Positions 1 to 8,445 are shown, numbered from the stretch's first letter. The stretch is DNA of 64,000 nucleotides from an uncultured Spirochaetaceae bacterium (GCA_944389025.1 CALXKU010000010.1:22523-86522), one strand, 5' to 3'. Notes: generated by a model not told the origin, from the sequence alone. Numbers and translations: made by a program.

Positions 1-2170
1 CTCCGAGGAAGGCGTTGCTGAATGCCATACCTGCCATCGTGGACGCATCATGGACCTTCTCTCTTGCTTTCTTGTTGCTTCCATCCTCATATGCCTGTGG
101 AAGGTATTTGAAGATGATTCTCGCCGCTTCAAGAGAGAGTGAGTTCGTATAATCCGTGCTCATCGAGGACACGAGAGCCTCAAGCGCATGAGTCAGTACG
201 TCGATACCGCAACTTGCTGTAAGGCCCTTTGGCTGTCCCATGGCAAGTTCGCTGTCAACGATAGCCATGCTCGGGGTAAGTGCGTAATCCGCGATTGCCC
301 ACTTCATACCGGTCTTCTCGTCGGTGATGATTGCGAACGGTGTGACCTCACTACCTGTTCCACTTGTTGTCGGGATACATACGAGCTCCGCCTTCTTACC
401 CATGTTCGGGAATGCGTAGATTCTCTTCCTGATATCCATGAATCTTAGTGCAAGGCCCTGGAACTCTACCTCTGGATGCTCATAGAGGAGCCAGATGATC
501 TTAGCGGCATCCATTGGAGAACCGCCTCCGACCGCGATGATCACATCAGGATTATATGCGTTAACAAGCTGCATGGCTGTGTTGATCGTTCCAAGTGTCG
601 GGTCCGGTTTTACCTGGTGGAACACCTCTGTCTCGACTCCGATCTGCGTAAGTGTTTCCTGAATCCTGTCGATCATACCGGATGAGAAGAGGAAGCTGTC
701 GGTGACGATGAACGCTCTCTTCTTGCCCTGAAGCTCCTGAAGCGCTACAGGCAGACAGCCGTACTTGAAATAGATTTTCGGTGGCAACTTGAACCAGAGC
801 ATGTTCTCCCTCCTCTCTGCTACTGTCTTTACGTTCAATAGGTGCTTAGGTCCAACGTTTTCGCTTATGCTGTTGTTTCCCCAAGAACCGCATCCGAGTG
901 TAAGGGATGGCTCGAGACGGAAGTTATAGATGTCTCCGATGGCACCCTGGCTTGCAGGCATGTTGATCAGAACCCTGCTTGTCTTCACGGTCTTTCCGTA
1001 GTTGTCGATCTTATCCTGTTCCTTCTCATCGACATAGAGAACGGATGTGTGTCCGAATCCACCGAGTGCGATGAGCTGGGCAGCCATCATGCATCCCTCT
1101 CCATAGTTGTCGCATGAGTACATTCCAAGGACAGGGGAGAGCTTCTCGTGAGCAAACGGCTCATCAGCTGCTACTTTCTTTACCTCTCCAATGAGTACTT
1201 TCGTATTCTTTGGAACACTGAATCCTGCGATCTCTGCAATCTTATATGCAGGCTGTCCTACAATCTTCGGATTGACAGAGCCCCTCTGAGGATCGAGGAT
1301 GATCGGACTGAGCTTTGCCATCTCTTCTTTATTTAAGAAGTGTGCTCCCTGCTCCTTGAGCTCCTTCTTTACCTCGTTATAGATATCCTTATGGGCGATG
1401 ATACACTGCTCTGATGCACAGACGACACCGTTATCGAATGTCTTACTCATAAGAATGGATGCGACAGCCATCTTGATATTGCAGCTCTTGTCGAGCAGGG
1501 CAGGGGTGTTACCCGCACCAACTCCGATAGCAGGCTTACCGGATGAGTATGCCGACTTAACCATTCCAGGGCCACCAGTTGCAAGAATCAGGTTGACATG
1601 AGGATGGTGCATGAGATAGTTCGTTTTCTCCATCGTCGGCTCTTCAATCCATCCGATTATGTCCTCCGGTGCTCCTGCCGCGACAGCCGCCTCAAGTACG
1701 ATACGTGCTGCGTCGCATGTGCATTTCTTTGCCCTTGGATGTGGGCTGAAGATGATGGCGTTCCTTGTTTTGAGTGCGATAAGTGATTTGAAAATCGCGG
1801 TACTTGTCGGGTTTGTCGTCGGAATGATACCGCATATTACCCCCTTAGGCTCAGCGATTTTCTTTATGCCGAATCCCGGGTCATCCTCGATTATTCCGCA
1901 AGTCTTGTCATCTTTATATTTATGGAAGATGTATTCGGCTGCGAAGTGGTTCTTGATAACCTTATCTTCGATGATTCCCATTCCGGTCTCTTCCACGGCA
2001 TCTTGGGCGAGGCTGATCCTGGCGTTATTGGCCGCGATACTGGCCGCGCGGAAGATGGCGTCGACCTTTTCCTGAGGGTAGTTCGCATAAATACGCTGGG
2101 CTCTCTTAACTCTTTCAATCAGGTCCTGAAGTTCCTTCTCTCCAGGAAACTGCTCATTGATTTCTGCCAT
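1..2170 (-). CDS. adhE: Bifunctional aldehyde-alcohol dehydrogenase AdhE (5' part; gene runs off the left edge)
   Basis: Reverse-strand translation gives about 723 residues of AdhE, which converts acetyl-CoA to acetaldehyde and then ethanol while reoxidising NADH in mixed-acid fermentation. The N-terminal aldehyde dehydrogenase half shows the catalytic cysteine in FDNGVVCASEQ. The C-terminal iron-dependent alcohol dehydrogenase half shows the glycine-rich VGGGSPMDAAK and the metal-site segment GIDVLTHALE. The family is usually about 870-890 residues, so the last 150 or so lie outside the window. The ATG at 2170 is chosen because GGAG precedes it by a normal distance and the product starts MAEINEQF, near the usual AdhE N-terminus. 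It has its own strong promoter upstream and stands apart from the next gene. Plus-strand open frames across this region are shadows. Confidence 0.97.
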   Translation of the reverse strand, partial: MAEINEQFPGEKELQDLIERVKRAQRIYANYPQEKVDAIFRAASIAANNARISLAQDAVEETGMGIIEDKVIKNHFAAEYIFHKYKDDKTCGIIEDDPGFGIKKIAEPKGVICGIIPTTNPTSTAIFKSLIALKTRNAIIFSPHPRAKKCTCDAARIVLEAAVAAGAPEDIIGWIEEPTMEKTNYLMHHPHVNLILATGGPGMVKSAYSSGKPAIGVGAGNTPALLDKSCNIKMAVASILMSKTFDNGVVCASEQCIIAHKDIYNEVKKELKEQGAHFLNKEEMAKLSPIILDPQRGSVNPKIVGQPAYKIAEIAGFSVPKNTKVLIGEVKKVAADEPFAHEKLSPVLGMYSCDNYGEGCMMAAQLIALGGFGHTSVLYVDEKEQDKIDNYGKTVKTSRVLINMPASQGAIGDIYNFRLEPSLTLGCGSWGNNSISENVGPKHLLNVKTVAERRENMLWFKLPPKIYFKYGCLPVALQELQGKKRAFIVTDSFLFSSGMIDRIQETLTQIGVETEVFHQVKPDPTLGTINTAMQLVNAYNPDVIIAVGGGSPMDAAKIIWLLYEHPEVEFQGLALRFMDIRKRIYAFPNMGKKAELVCIPTTSGTGSEVTPFAIITDEKTGMKWAIADYALTPSMAIVDSELAMGQPKGLTASCGIDVLTHALEALVSSMSTDYTNSLSLEAARIIFKYLPQAYEDGSNKKAREKVHDASTMAGMAFSNAFLG

Positions 2171-2185
2171 TGTAGTCTCCTTATA

Positions 2186-2197
2186 TTTATCGATAAA
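2186..2197. promoter_or_regulatory. Palindrome TTTATCGATAAA in adhE leader, candidate operator
   Basis: A perfect 12-bp palindrome lies between the adhE -10 box and the Shine-Dalgarno, where a repressor could block elongation or initiation. adhE genes are often controlled by redox regulators such as Rex, but this sequence does not match the usual Rex consensus (TTGTTAA-n4-TTAACAA), so the regulator is unknown. Confidence 0.35.
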
Positions 2198-2199
2198 AA

Positions 2200-2228
2200 T
2201 TTATATATAATTAATTATCGAATGTCAA
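2200..2228 (-). promoter_or_regulatory. adhE promoter
   Basis: Reading the minus strand there is TTGACA (2223-2228), a 17-base spacer and TATAAA (2200-2205). The spacer contains the palindrome ATAATTAATTAT. Transcription would start about 25 bases before the adhE ATG. Confidence 0.8.
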
Positions 2229-2237
2229 TAGAATTAT

Positions 2238-2258
2238 AAAAAAATAGCATTAATGCTT
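2238..2258 (-). terminator. Weak intrinsic terminator after the Gx transporter gene
   Basis: On the minus strand AGCATTAATGCT is followed directly by ATTTTTTTAT. The stem is short, but the T-run and the position just after the stop codon and just before the adhE promoter fit a terminator. Confidence 0.45.
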
Positions 2259-2259
2259 C

Positions 2260-3303
2260 TCATAAAACAAAGGTGTCAAGTATATTAAGAGCAATTAAAA
2301 CAATTAAAATGAAAAATGATGTGAAATAAGGTATTTTATTGTTATTATATTTCACTTCATTAGAGATTTTCACATTTATAGCGCTGTTTATTCTTTTCTT
2401 TATGCTTCCACTGGTGGCATAGAATGCGCTTTCCATCTCAAAGAAACGACTGAGAATGGAAGATAGGAATCCAGATGAGAGTGCGTAGTGTGAGAAAGTA
2501 AGGCTTTCAATGACAGTGATTGAGAGCCTGAGAGCCTGTCTCATCCCAGCTCTCAGAGCCTCATCAGTGATTGGGAATGCCAGGACTCTCGCTATCACTT
2601 CACCTCTTGGCACAATAAGGGAAGAAAACAGAGAGATTGCAATGAGGGTGATGTAATTAAGGGGCCTGAATTTTCTTTTCAGGTGGAGAGAGATGAGAAT
2701 CATGAGAACGAAGAGGGCTGCATTCAATGCGATGCTTTCAAGAATTGAGGAGAAAAAGATTATGAGAAAAAGCGATAGGGAGAAAGTCCTGTTGATTCCT
2801 GTCCCTTTTTCTGTCCTCATCCCTACTGCGTCAATATCGTAATGTATATGCTTTGCGATGTGCGCCGTTATGAATGCGGCTACAAAAGATAGGATCAAAA
2901 AGAGGGGAAGGAGACTCCATATTCCGCTTCCAATCAGCATTGACGCTAAAAACAGCTGTGTAAATGCAGATGCTGCTGCTCCAGTAAGAGATATGCCGTA
3001 AAGGCTGACATGATCTTTTAAGGTAAATTGGCAGATGTACATTGCAAGAGCGCTCGTCAGGCTCTGTGAAAGGGATATCAGGAAGAATGGTGAAAAGAGT
3101 GTTCCAGCAAGGTAGGAGTTTGCAACCGCCTTTAAAAAGGAAAGTGCGAAAAACTCGCATGCTCCCATTTTTGAAACTGCGAGCAGAAGGGGAATATTCG
3201 CCAGTCCAAGGCGGAAGAACGGAAGGGGCTTTGGAATGAGATTCTCTGCAAGGGAGAAAAGCAGAGCCAGTGATGTGAGGGCTGCAATCCGGTCAGTACG
3301 CAT
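2260..3303 (-). CDS. Gx transporter family / heptaprenyl diphosphate synthase component I-like membrane protein
   Basis: A 347-residue, very hydrophobic protein with about nine or ten membrane segments. Its N-terminal 170 residues match the Gx family (annotated as heptaprenyl diphosphate synthase component I, with an ECF S-component-like fold), including the segment FFRLGLANIPLLLA. The second half is a further hydrophobic region that could be a separate membrane domain. The start at 3303 (MRTDRIAAL) is preferred over an upstream in-frame codon because GGAG lies nine bases before it. The gene overlaps the end of the NusG-domain-II gene by 11 bases, implying coupled translation. Such pairs are common in anaerobes and are thought to relate to quinone or cofactor membrane chemistry; the substrate cannot be read from sequence. 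Confidence 0.75.
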   Translation of the reverse strand: MRTDRIAALTSLALLFSLAENLIPKPLPFFRLGLANIPLLLAVSKMGACEFFALSFLKAVANSYLAGTLFSPFFLISLSQSLTSALAMYICQFTLKDHVSLYGISLTGAAASAFTQLFLASMLIGSGIWSLLPLFLILSFVAAFITAHIAKHIHYDIDAVGMRTEKGTGINRTFSLSLFLIIFFSSILESIALNAALFVLMILISLHLKRKFRPLNYITLIAISLFSSLIVPRGEVIARVLAFPITDEALRAGMRQALRLSITVIESLTFSHYALSSGFLSSILSRFFEMESAFYATSGSIKKRINSAINVKISNEVKYNNNKIPYFTSFFILIVLIALNILDTFVL

Positions 3304-3628
3304 AGGTATCGACTCCGTCCGAGCTCTCACTAAAGGTGAGAAGCACCCTGTTCGGAAGGCAGCAGATTGTGTTTCCCATCCTCGTGTAAAGGCATGTCTT
3401 ATTCGGACATGGGGAATCTGTTATGCGTGCCTTCATATCCTTTATTTCAATCGTGGTCTCACCGAGTGGGCCCTCAACCCTTATTATCCTATCATCAGAG
3501 AGTGGATAGCGGTACTCTCTTCCATCGGCATTGATTATAATCTCATCTCCTTTTGCGGGAAAAGCCTTGAAAGAGAGGAGAATGAGGGCTGTAAATAAGA
3601 TTGCGATTATGATATCTGCGACTTTCAA
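3293..3628 (-). CDS. NusG domain II-containing membrane-anchored protein
   Basis: A 111-residue protein with one N-terminal membrane segment (VADIIIAILFTALILLSF) followed by a beta-rich domain of the NusG domain II type. The conserved cysteine pattern is present (CPNKTC, then CCLPNR). Despite the name, the family is not a transcription factor; it is typically encoded beside Gx-family membrane proteins, as here. The only reasonable start is a TTG at 3628 that overlaps the TGA stop of the upstream lipoprotein gene (TTGA). No clear Shine-Dalgarno is visible, so initiation probably depends on termination-reinitiation coupling. The function of the pair is unknown. Confidence 0.8.
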   Translation of the reverse strand: MKVADIIIAILFTALILLSFKAFPAKGDEIIINADGREYRYPLSDDRIIRVEGPLGETTIEIKDMKARITDSPCPNKTCLYTRMGNTICCLPNRVLLTFSESSDGVDTYAY

Positions 3629-4332
3629 TTCCAGCTGATTGAGAAGGCCATCGGCTCAGATAGGAGGAGGAAATCAATGAGAGGGAAGCTGTATGTGCAG
3701 GTGTTTGAACCTGTTACGGTAACACCTTCTGAACTGACAATCTCCCCTGGCGTCGTGATGTTGATGTCAATCATGCTGCTGCTTATCGCATCCGGGGCCT
3801 CTTCTCCAAGCAGGTAGTAGATCATGTCTAGGTAATCCGCCTCACTCATCCCCTGATTGTACTCCGGGCCGTATACCTCGAAGTTCGGATCGGCAAGGAA
3901 CGGGATCATCTCTTTAAGCTCTACATAATTGTTGATATCAAGATAGAAAGAGAGCGAGTTCTCACCTTCCTTGAGCACACTGTTTCCCTCAGCCCCATTA
4001 AGTGCGGAAAGGGCGTTGCTGATGCTCTTGAAATCGAATGAAAGCTTGTATTCGTTACCGCTTCCCTTCGTATATATGATGTTACTGTTATCAGGATTCG
4101 AAGCGAGCCCGTCAGCAAAACCTCTGACAGCGGCATCCATTATGCTCTCATCCTGGCTCTCATCAGAGACGAATGCAGAAAAATCGTTCAACACATCAAT
4201 AAAGAAGTCGTAAACGATGATATCGCTCTCACTTGTGTTTTCCCCATCTGATATTATAATGTTTTCTGTAACCTGGCATGAGGAAAGCAGTATAATTGAT
4301 ATGAAGGTTAATATTGCAAAGATTCTTTTCAT
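3625..4332 (-). CDS. Lipoprotein of unknown function
   Basis: A 235-residue protein with a type II signal peptide: MKRIF, a hydrophobic stretch, then the lipobox LLSSC with Cys near residue 19. The mature part is acidic, with many serine, asparagine and aspartate residues and no domain that I recognise. It is the first gene of a three-gene minus-strand operon with the NusG-domain-II and Gx genes, which overlap in turn, so it may sit at the membrane with them. It has no Shine-Dalgarno; a -35/-10 pair ends six bases before the ATG, suggesting a leaderless transcript. Confidence 0.75.
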   Translation of the reverse strand: MKRIFAILTFISIILLSSCQVTENIIISDGENTSESDIIVYDFFIDVLNDFSAFVSDESQDESIMDAAVRGFADGLASNPDNSNIIYTKGSGNEYKLSFDFKSISNALSALNGAEGNSVLKEGENSLSFYLDINNYVELKEMIPFLADPNFEVYGPEYNQGMSEADYLDMIYYLLGEEAPDAISSSMIDINITTPGEIVSSEGVTVTGSNTCTYSFPLIDFLLLSEPMAFSISWN

Positions 4333-4338
4333 GGTCTA

Positions 4339-4367
4339 AGGATACTGATTTATTGTGGGAGTAGCAA
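4339..4367 (-). promoter_or_regulatory. Promoter of the lipoprotein operon (leaderless type)
   Basis: Minus strand: TTGCTA (4362-4367), 17-base spacer, TATCCT (4339-4344), six bases, then ATG at 4332. The predicted start of transcription falls at or within a base or two of the ATG. Confidence 0.5.
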
Positions 4368-5177
4368 GTGAGAAAGCTGATAGCGTTAATCACCCAGATA
4401 TTAGGAACTTCATTACTGTTTGCTCTGTCTCTGAATCCGACGCCTTATGGTGCGCGAATATCCTATGAGCCGGCAGAGGGGAGCATATATACCGATATTT
4501 ATATCGATAACGGTTTCATAGCGCGGCTTGAAGGTGGTAACAGTTATGAGATAAAAGGGCTTGAGTCGGATAGGGAGTATCTTCTCTCGGTTGCTTACCG
4601 CGATGGGGAGAATAACGATATCGATGCGGAGTTCGCCACTTTCACCACAGCCAACTGGACCGGCGAGTACGCTTGGTACAACAATACTGATAAGGATAAC
4701 GGAGGAATGGTCAGGGAGCTGAGGCTCCGCGTAGAGACTGTTCATGATGAGACGTATGGGCAGTATAATCAGATCTTCTTCGAGGAGAATGGGACAGAGT
4801 ACAGACTTTTCCCCCTTTTCAATCTTGGAGAGAGTGTGACCTGGGTTGACTATGATGACGAGTCGGTGCAGGCTGTCTGCTACAGGTTGAATGCGGAGAG
4901 GTTCAATAAAAGCTTGATAGACCCCTCATCATGGCTTCTTACAGCCATGGAGGTGTCCCCAACCAGTTGCATCTCATATGTGGATACAAAGGCTATCGGA
5001 ATTACGATAGGCTGTACCACGAGCTTCAATTTCTTCATCGATGAGAATGGGGTAAGACACATATCCTTCCTTATAACGGGACCGTCGATTCTGAAATCTT
5101 TCTTTTTTTATTCCCCTAATGGGGAATCGGAGGATGGAGCATTCATTCTCACCGATACAGCAGCTTTTAAAGGTTGA
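4368..5177 (+). CDS. Exported protein of unknown function
   Basis: A 269-residue protein beginning at a GTG preceded by GGGAG seven bases upstream. Residues 1-20 form a signal peptide (RKL, hydrophobic core, FALS). The next 75 residues look like a beta-sandwich of fibronectin type III character (alternating strands, a DREYLLSVAY strand), and the remainder is rich in aromatic and acidic residues. I do not recognise the family. It is divergent from the lipoprotein operon with only 35 bases between the starts, and its stop codon is embedded in the -35 box of topA. Likely periplasmic or surface located. Confidence 0.65.
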   Translation: MRKLIALITQILGTSLLFALSLNPTPYGARISYEPAEGSIYTDIYIDNGFIARLEGGNSYEIKGLESDREYLLSVAYRDGENNDIDAEFATFTTANWTGEYAWYNNTDKDNGGMVRELRLRVETVHDETYGQYNQIFFEENGTEYRLFPLFNLGESVTWVDYDDESVQAVCYRLNAERFNKSLIDPSSWLLTAMEVSPTSCISYVDTKAIGITIGCTTSFNFFIDENGVRHISFLITGPSILKSFFFYSPNGESEDGAFILTDTAAFKG

Positions 5178-5202
5178 CAAACTGATTTTATGCCTTTATT
5201 TT
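5174..5202 (+). promoter_or_regulatory. topA promoter
   Basis: TTGACA (5174-5179), exactly 17 bases, then TATTTT (5197-5202). The TGA stop of the upstream gene lies inside the -35 box. Because transcription would start near 5209, an in-frame ATG at 5190 would not be on the mRNA, which fixes the topA start downstream. Confidence 0.75.
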
Positions 5203-5234
5203 CCATATTAGCAAAAAGGGAAAATCAGAGGTAC

Positions 5235-7763
5235 ATGAAAGCAGATCCGAACAAGAAGAGTCTTATTATCGTGGAGTCGCCTACCAAAGCGCGTACTATC
5301 AAGCGGTATCTGGGACAGAACTGTACGGTAATGGCAAGCCTGGGACATATAGAAGACCTTGCCGTACAGCCTAAGAAAGGTGTTCATGGAGTCATGGTTG
5401 ATGACGGCTATGAGCTTGAGTACGAGATGAGCGATGAGAAGAAGAAGCTACTCTCAGAGATGAGGAAGGAGCTTGCCAAGGCCGATCAGCTTATTCTTGC
5501 AAGTGATGAGGATAGGGAAGGTGAATCGATTGCTTGGCATTTATATAACAACCTGAAACCGAAAGTGCCATGCTACAGGATGGTATTCCATGAGATAACC
5601 AAGCAGGCAATAACAAACGCCTTCAACAACTGCAGGGAAATCGATATGAATCTCGTCTCTGCTCAGGAGGCAAGGCGTGCTATAGACCGTCTTCAGGGGT
5701 ATGAGATCAGTCCGATACTGGCCAGAAAGATCGGTTTTACGAAAGCTTCGGCCGGCCGGGTACAGTCCCCGGGCCTTAAGATAATCGTTGACAGGGAGAA
5801 GGAAAGGCGCGATTTCATACGTAACGATTACACTTCCGTGAATGTCTTCTTCGAGGATTTCAAAGCAAAGCTTGATGCAGTCGGATCAAAGATTGTTGCT
5901 ACAAAATCAAGTTTTGATGGAACGAGCGGGAAGATAAAGGACGGACACATTGCTCTTACTGCTGCTGAGGCAGCTGCGATCATAAGGGATCTCAGGGGCT
6001 CTAAGGCTACTGTCAGAAACGTGAGCCGACAGGAGAAGAAGACGAGTCCCGCATATCCTTTCACGACAAGTACCCTCCAGCAGGATGCATCCCGCAAACT
6101 CAATAAGAGTGTCAAGGAGATAATGAGTATAGCTCAGGCCCTTTACGAGAAAGGCTTCATTACATACATGCGTACGGACAGTCCTAACCTTTCAAGTGAG
6201 TGCATCAGAGCTTCCAGAGCCCAGATAAAAACACTTTTCGGAGATGGATATCTCTCTTCCTACGAGCGGAATTACAAGGCCAAGAGCGAATCGGCACAGG
6301 AGGCGCATGAGGCTATCCGCCCGGCAGGAGACAGTTTCAGAACTCCAAAAGATACGGGGCTTACAGGGGATGAGCTTAAGCTGTACACCCTGATTTGGAA
6401 AAGGACACTTGCAACCCAGATGAAGGATGCACTGCGTGCCGTAACCTCCGTGAAACTTGAAAGCGGGGATTACAAGCTTTCTGCAAGTGGAACGGAGCTC
6501 CTTTTTGATGGCTTTCTGAAGCTTTACTCCGAGTCGTCCGATGAGAGTTCGAATGAGGATGATGAGGGGGAGAACACGAGACTGCTCCCGTCCCTTAAAG
6601 AGGGGGATGAGAGAACGGTTGAGGATGCTGCGGAGGTATCGCATACTACCGAGCCACCTTTGAGATATAACGAGGCCAGTCTTGTTAAGACCCTTGAGGA
6701 TAAGGGAATCGGCAGACCGAGCACATATGCCCAGATCATTTCCACTATCATGGGAAAGGGTTATGCTGTGAAGCTCAAGTCATCCCTTGTACCTACCTTC
6801 CTCGGCTTTTTCGTTGCGGATTTCCTTGATTCCGCATTCCCCCTTTATGTTGGATATGATTTCACATCCAGAATGGAGGAAGGGCTTGATGAGATAGCAA
6901 GCGGGAAGGAGGACAAGAACGATTACCTTGACCTCTTCTGGAAAGGAAAGGATGGGGGAAGCGGACTGAAAGACGCTGTTTCGAATGTGAGCCGTGGTGT
7001 AAGAATCAGTGAGGCAAAAACACTTCACCTCTCAAACCTCAGCTACTCTTTCTCCTTAGCTGGACGTGAGTACGGATATTCCATCAAGAACGGTAAATAC
7101 GGCCCTTATATCGAAATCAGGGAGAAGGGCAGTGAAAGTGTAGAATACGCTTCCATTGATGAAAGTGCGTATTATCCTGGGACATTCACGGATGATGATG
7201 CGAGAAAGATATTCGAAGATAAGAATAGAAAAGCCGATATCATAAGCGGAACCGATATCGAGATCAGAAACTCAAGGAACGGGACATATCTTTATCGCGA
7301 GAGTGATGGAAAAAGTGTCAGCCTTCCACGCCTTATGAAGGCTGAGAATCTCACAGCTGATGATGCTACCTTCCTTTTCAGCCTCCCCAAAGTCATCGGA
7401 GAGGATGAGCTGGGTGTAGCGGAGCTCAGGATCGGTCCTTACGGTTACTACATCTCGTATGATGGGAAGAACACTTCTGTGAAGGATCCGAGAAGCGTGA
7501 GTTTCGCCTCATTCAAGGCTGACCTTGAGAGTGCTGCAACGAAGAGTGAGAAAACGGTTCTCAGGACATTCCCCGATCTGGAAGGCAAGGGCTTGGAGAT
7601 TCTCTCCGGCAGGTATGGCGCATATCTTAAATGGGGAGAGAGGAACATCGCTCTTAGTAAGGAGGATAGGGATAACATAGATTCCCTCAGCGCGGAAAGG
7701 GTGAATGAGCTTGCCCTGAACGCTCCAGAGAAGAAGAGGACGTTCAGAAGGAGAAAGAGCTGA
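5235..7763 (+). CDS. topA: DNA topoisomerase I
   Basis: Type IA topoisomerase of 842 residues that relaxes negative supercoils. The Toprim domain begins almost at once (SLIIVESPTKARTIKRYLG, then DEDREGESIAWH), and the active-site tyrosine is Tyr311 in TYMRTDS. The core ends near residue 560. Instead of zinc fingers, the C-terminus has tandem Toprim C-terminal repeats (GRYGAYLKWG, NGKYGPYIEI and relatives), as seen in several non-proteobacterial lineages. The start at 5235 (MKADPNKK) is chosen over 5190 because the promoter overlaps the upstream codon and the family N-terminus normally begins just before IVES. It is followed after one base by a flavin-binding protein gene, so the two are probably co-transcribed. 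Confidence 0.97.
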   Translation: MKADPNKKSLIIVESPTKARTIKRYLGQNCTVMASLGHIEDLAVQPKKGVHGVMVDDGYELEYEMSDEKKKLLSEMRKELAKADQLILASDEDREGESIAWHLYNNLKPKVPCYRMVFHEITKQAITNAFNNCREIDMNLVSAQEARRAIDRLQGYEISPILARKIGFTKASAGRVQSPGLKIIVDREKERRDFIRNDYTSVNVFFEDFKAKLDAVGSKIVATKSSFDGTSGKIKDGHIALTAAEAAAIIRDLRGSKATVRNVSRQEKKTSPAYPFTTSTLQQDASRKLNKSVKEIMSIAQALYEKGFITYMRTDSPNLSSECIRASRAQIKTLFGDGYLSSYERNYKAKSESAQEAHEAIRPAGDSFRTPKDTGLTGDELKLYTLIWKRTLATQMKDALRAVTSVKLESGDYKLSASGTELLFDGFLKLYSESSDESSNEDDEGENTRLLPSLKEGDERTVEDAAEVSHTTEPPLRYNEASLVKTLEDKGIGRPSTYAQIISTIMGKGYAVKLKSSLVPTFLGFFVADFLDSAFPLYVGYDFTSRMEEGLDEIASGKEDKNDYLDLFWKGKDGGSGLKDAVSNVSRGVRISEAKTLHLSNLSYSFSLAGREYGYSIKNGKYGPYIEIREKGSESVEYASIDESAYYPGTFTDDDARKIFEDKNRKADIISGTDIEIRNSRNGTYLYRESDGKSVSLPRLMKAENLTADDATFLFSLPKVIGEDELGVAELRIGPYGYYISYDGKNTSVKDPRSVSFASFKADLESAATKSEKTVLRTFPDLEGKGLEILSGRYGAYLKWGERNIALSKEDRDNIDSLSAERVNELALNAPEKKRTFRRRKS

Positions 7764-7764
7764 C

Positions 7765-8265
7765 ATGTTCAGACCGATGCGGCGCATGGCACAGAGAATG
7801 GATGAGTGTGAGTGCCTTGAGATACTGAAAGAAGCATCCCATGGCACACTCGCACTCTCAGGCGATGATGGATACCCTTATTCAATCCCGATGAGTTTCG
7901 TCCTTGATGGTAAGAGAATCCTGTTTCACTCAGCCTTAAGCGGTCATAAGATAGACAGCATCAAGAGATGTGAGAAAGCTTCCTTTGCCGTAGTATCGAG
8001 GGATGATGTCATAAAGGAGAAATATACAACAGGATACGAGAGCGTGATAGTCTTCGGTAGGATCGGAATTATCCGGGATGAGATCGAGAGGTTCAATGCA
8101 ATCTCAATTCTAGCAAGAAAATACTATCCGGAAGATAGCACTGAGCATCTTAACTCCATCATTGAACGCGATAAGAGCTTTTGCATCCTTTCTCTTGAAA
8201 TTGAACATATCAGCGGAAAGCGGGGCTTGGAGAGGTTAAAAAAGCCCCTCAAGGACCGGCCTTAA
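7765..8265 (+). CDS. Pyridoxamine 5'-phosphate oxidase-like (NimA-type) flavin-binding protein
   Basis: A 166-residue protein with the split-barrel FMN-binding fold of the PNPOx/NimA group: an N-terminal MRRMAQRM-DECECLEIL helix, then GYPYSIPMSFV and the FHSALSGHKIDSIKR segment typical of this family. Members bind FMN or haem; some inactivate nitroimidazoles, but most have unknown substrates. The ATG follows the topA stop by one base, so translation is likely coupled. Just after its stop is a GC-rich hairpin without a T-run. Confidence 0.85.
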   Translation: MFRPMRRMAQRMDECECLEILKEASHGTLALSGDDGYPYSIPMSFVLDGKRILFHSALSGHKIDSIKRCEKASFAVVSRDDVIKEKYTTGYESVIVFGRIGIIRDEIERFNAISILARKYYPEDSTEHLNSIIERDKSFCILSLEIEHISGKRGLERLKKPLKDRP

Positions 8266-8269
8266 GGGG
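8246..8269 (+). other. Imperfect hairpin at the end of the flavoprotein gene
   Basis: CCCCTCAAGG and CCTTAAGGGG can pair with one mismatch around a five-base loop. There is no downstream T-run, so a Rho-independent terminator is not supported; it may protect the 3' end of the mRNA or be part of the structured element that follows. Confidence 0.35.
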
Positions 8270-8270
8270 A

Positions 8271-8326
8271 AGAGGGAAATAGGCAATGCCTATGAGATGC
8301 AAAACAAGGTAGGAAGTCATCCCTCT
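8271..8326 (+). other. Nested inverted repeats, possible structured RNA
   Basis: An outer pair AGAGGGA/TCCCTCT (8271-8277 with 8320-8326) encloses a perfect hairpin ATAGGC-AAT-GCCTAT (8279-8293). The 230-base gap between the flavoprotein gene and the metal-transport operon is otherwise AT-rich and, apart from the promoter at 8417, I see no gene in it. Confidence 0.3.
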
Positions 8327-8416
8327 ATTAATGAAATATAATTATTTTACATTGTTTTGAACATCCGGATTTTCTGTAATTAATTTCATCATTATCTTCG
8401 GATTCTGTTTTTCCCC

Positions 8417-8445
8417 TTGACAGGGAGTGTATAAGGATATATGAT
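8417..8445 (+). promoter_or_regulatory. Promoter of the metal-export operon
   Basis: TTGACA (8417-8422), 17 bases, TATGAT (8440-8445). It gives a leader of about 45 bases before the ATG of the metal-binding protein gene. Strength close to consensus suggests control by a repressor, but no convincing operator is visible. Confidence 0.8.

Noticed and set aside
188..2239. Several plus-strand open frames of 60-140 residues across the first 2.2 kb
   Set aside because: They are antisense shadows of adhE, which is read continuously on the minus strand through the left edge with clear motifs.
5190..5234. An N-terminal extension of topA from ATG 5190
   Set aside because: The codon lies between the -35 and -10 boxes of the topA promoter and the added residues do not match the family N-terminus.
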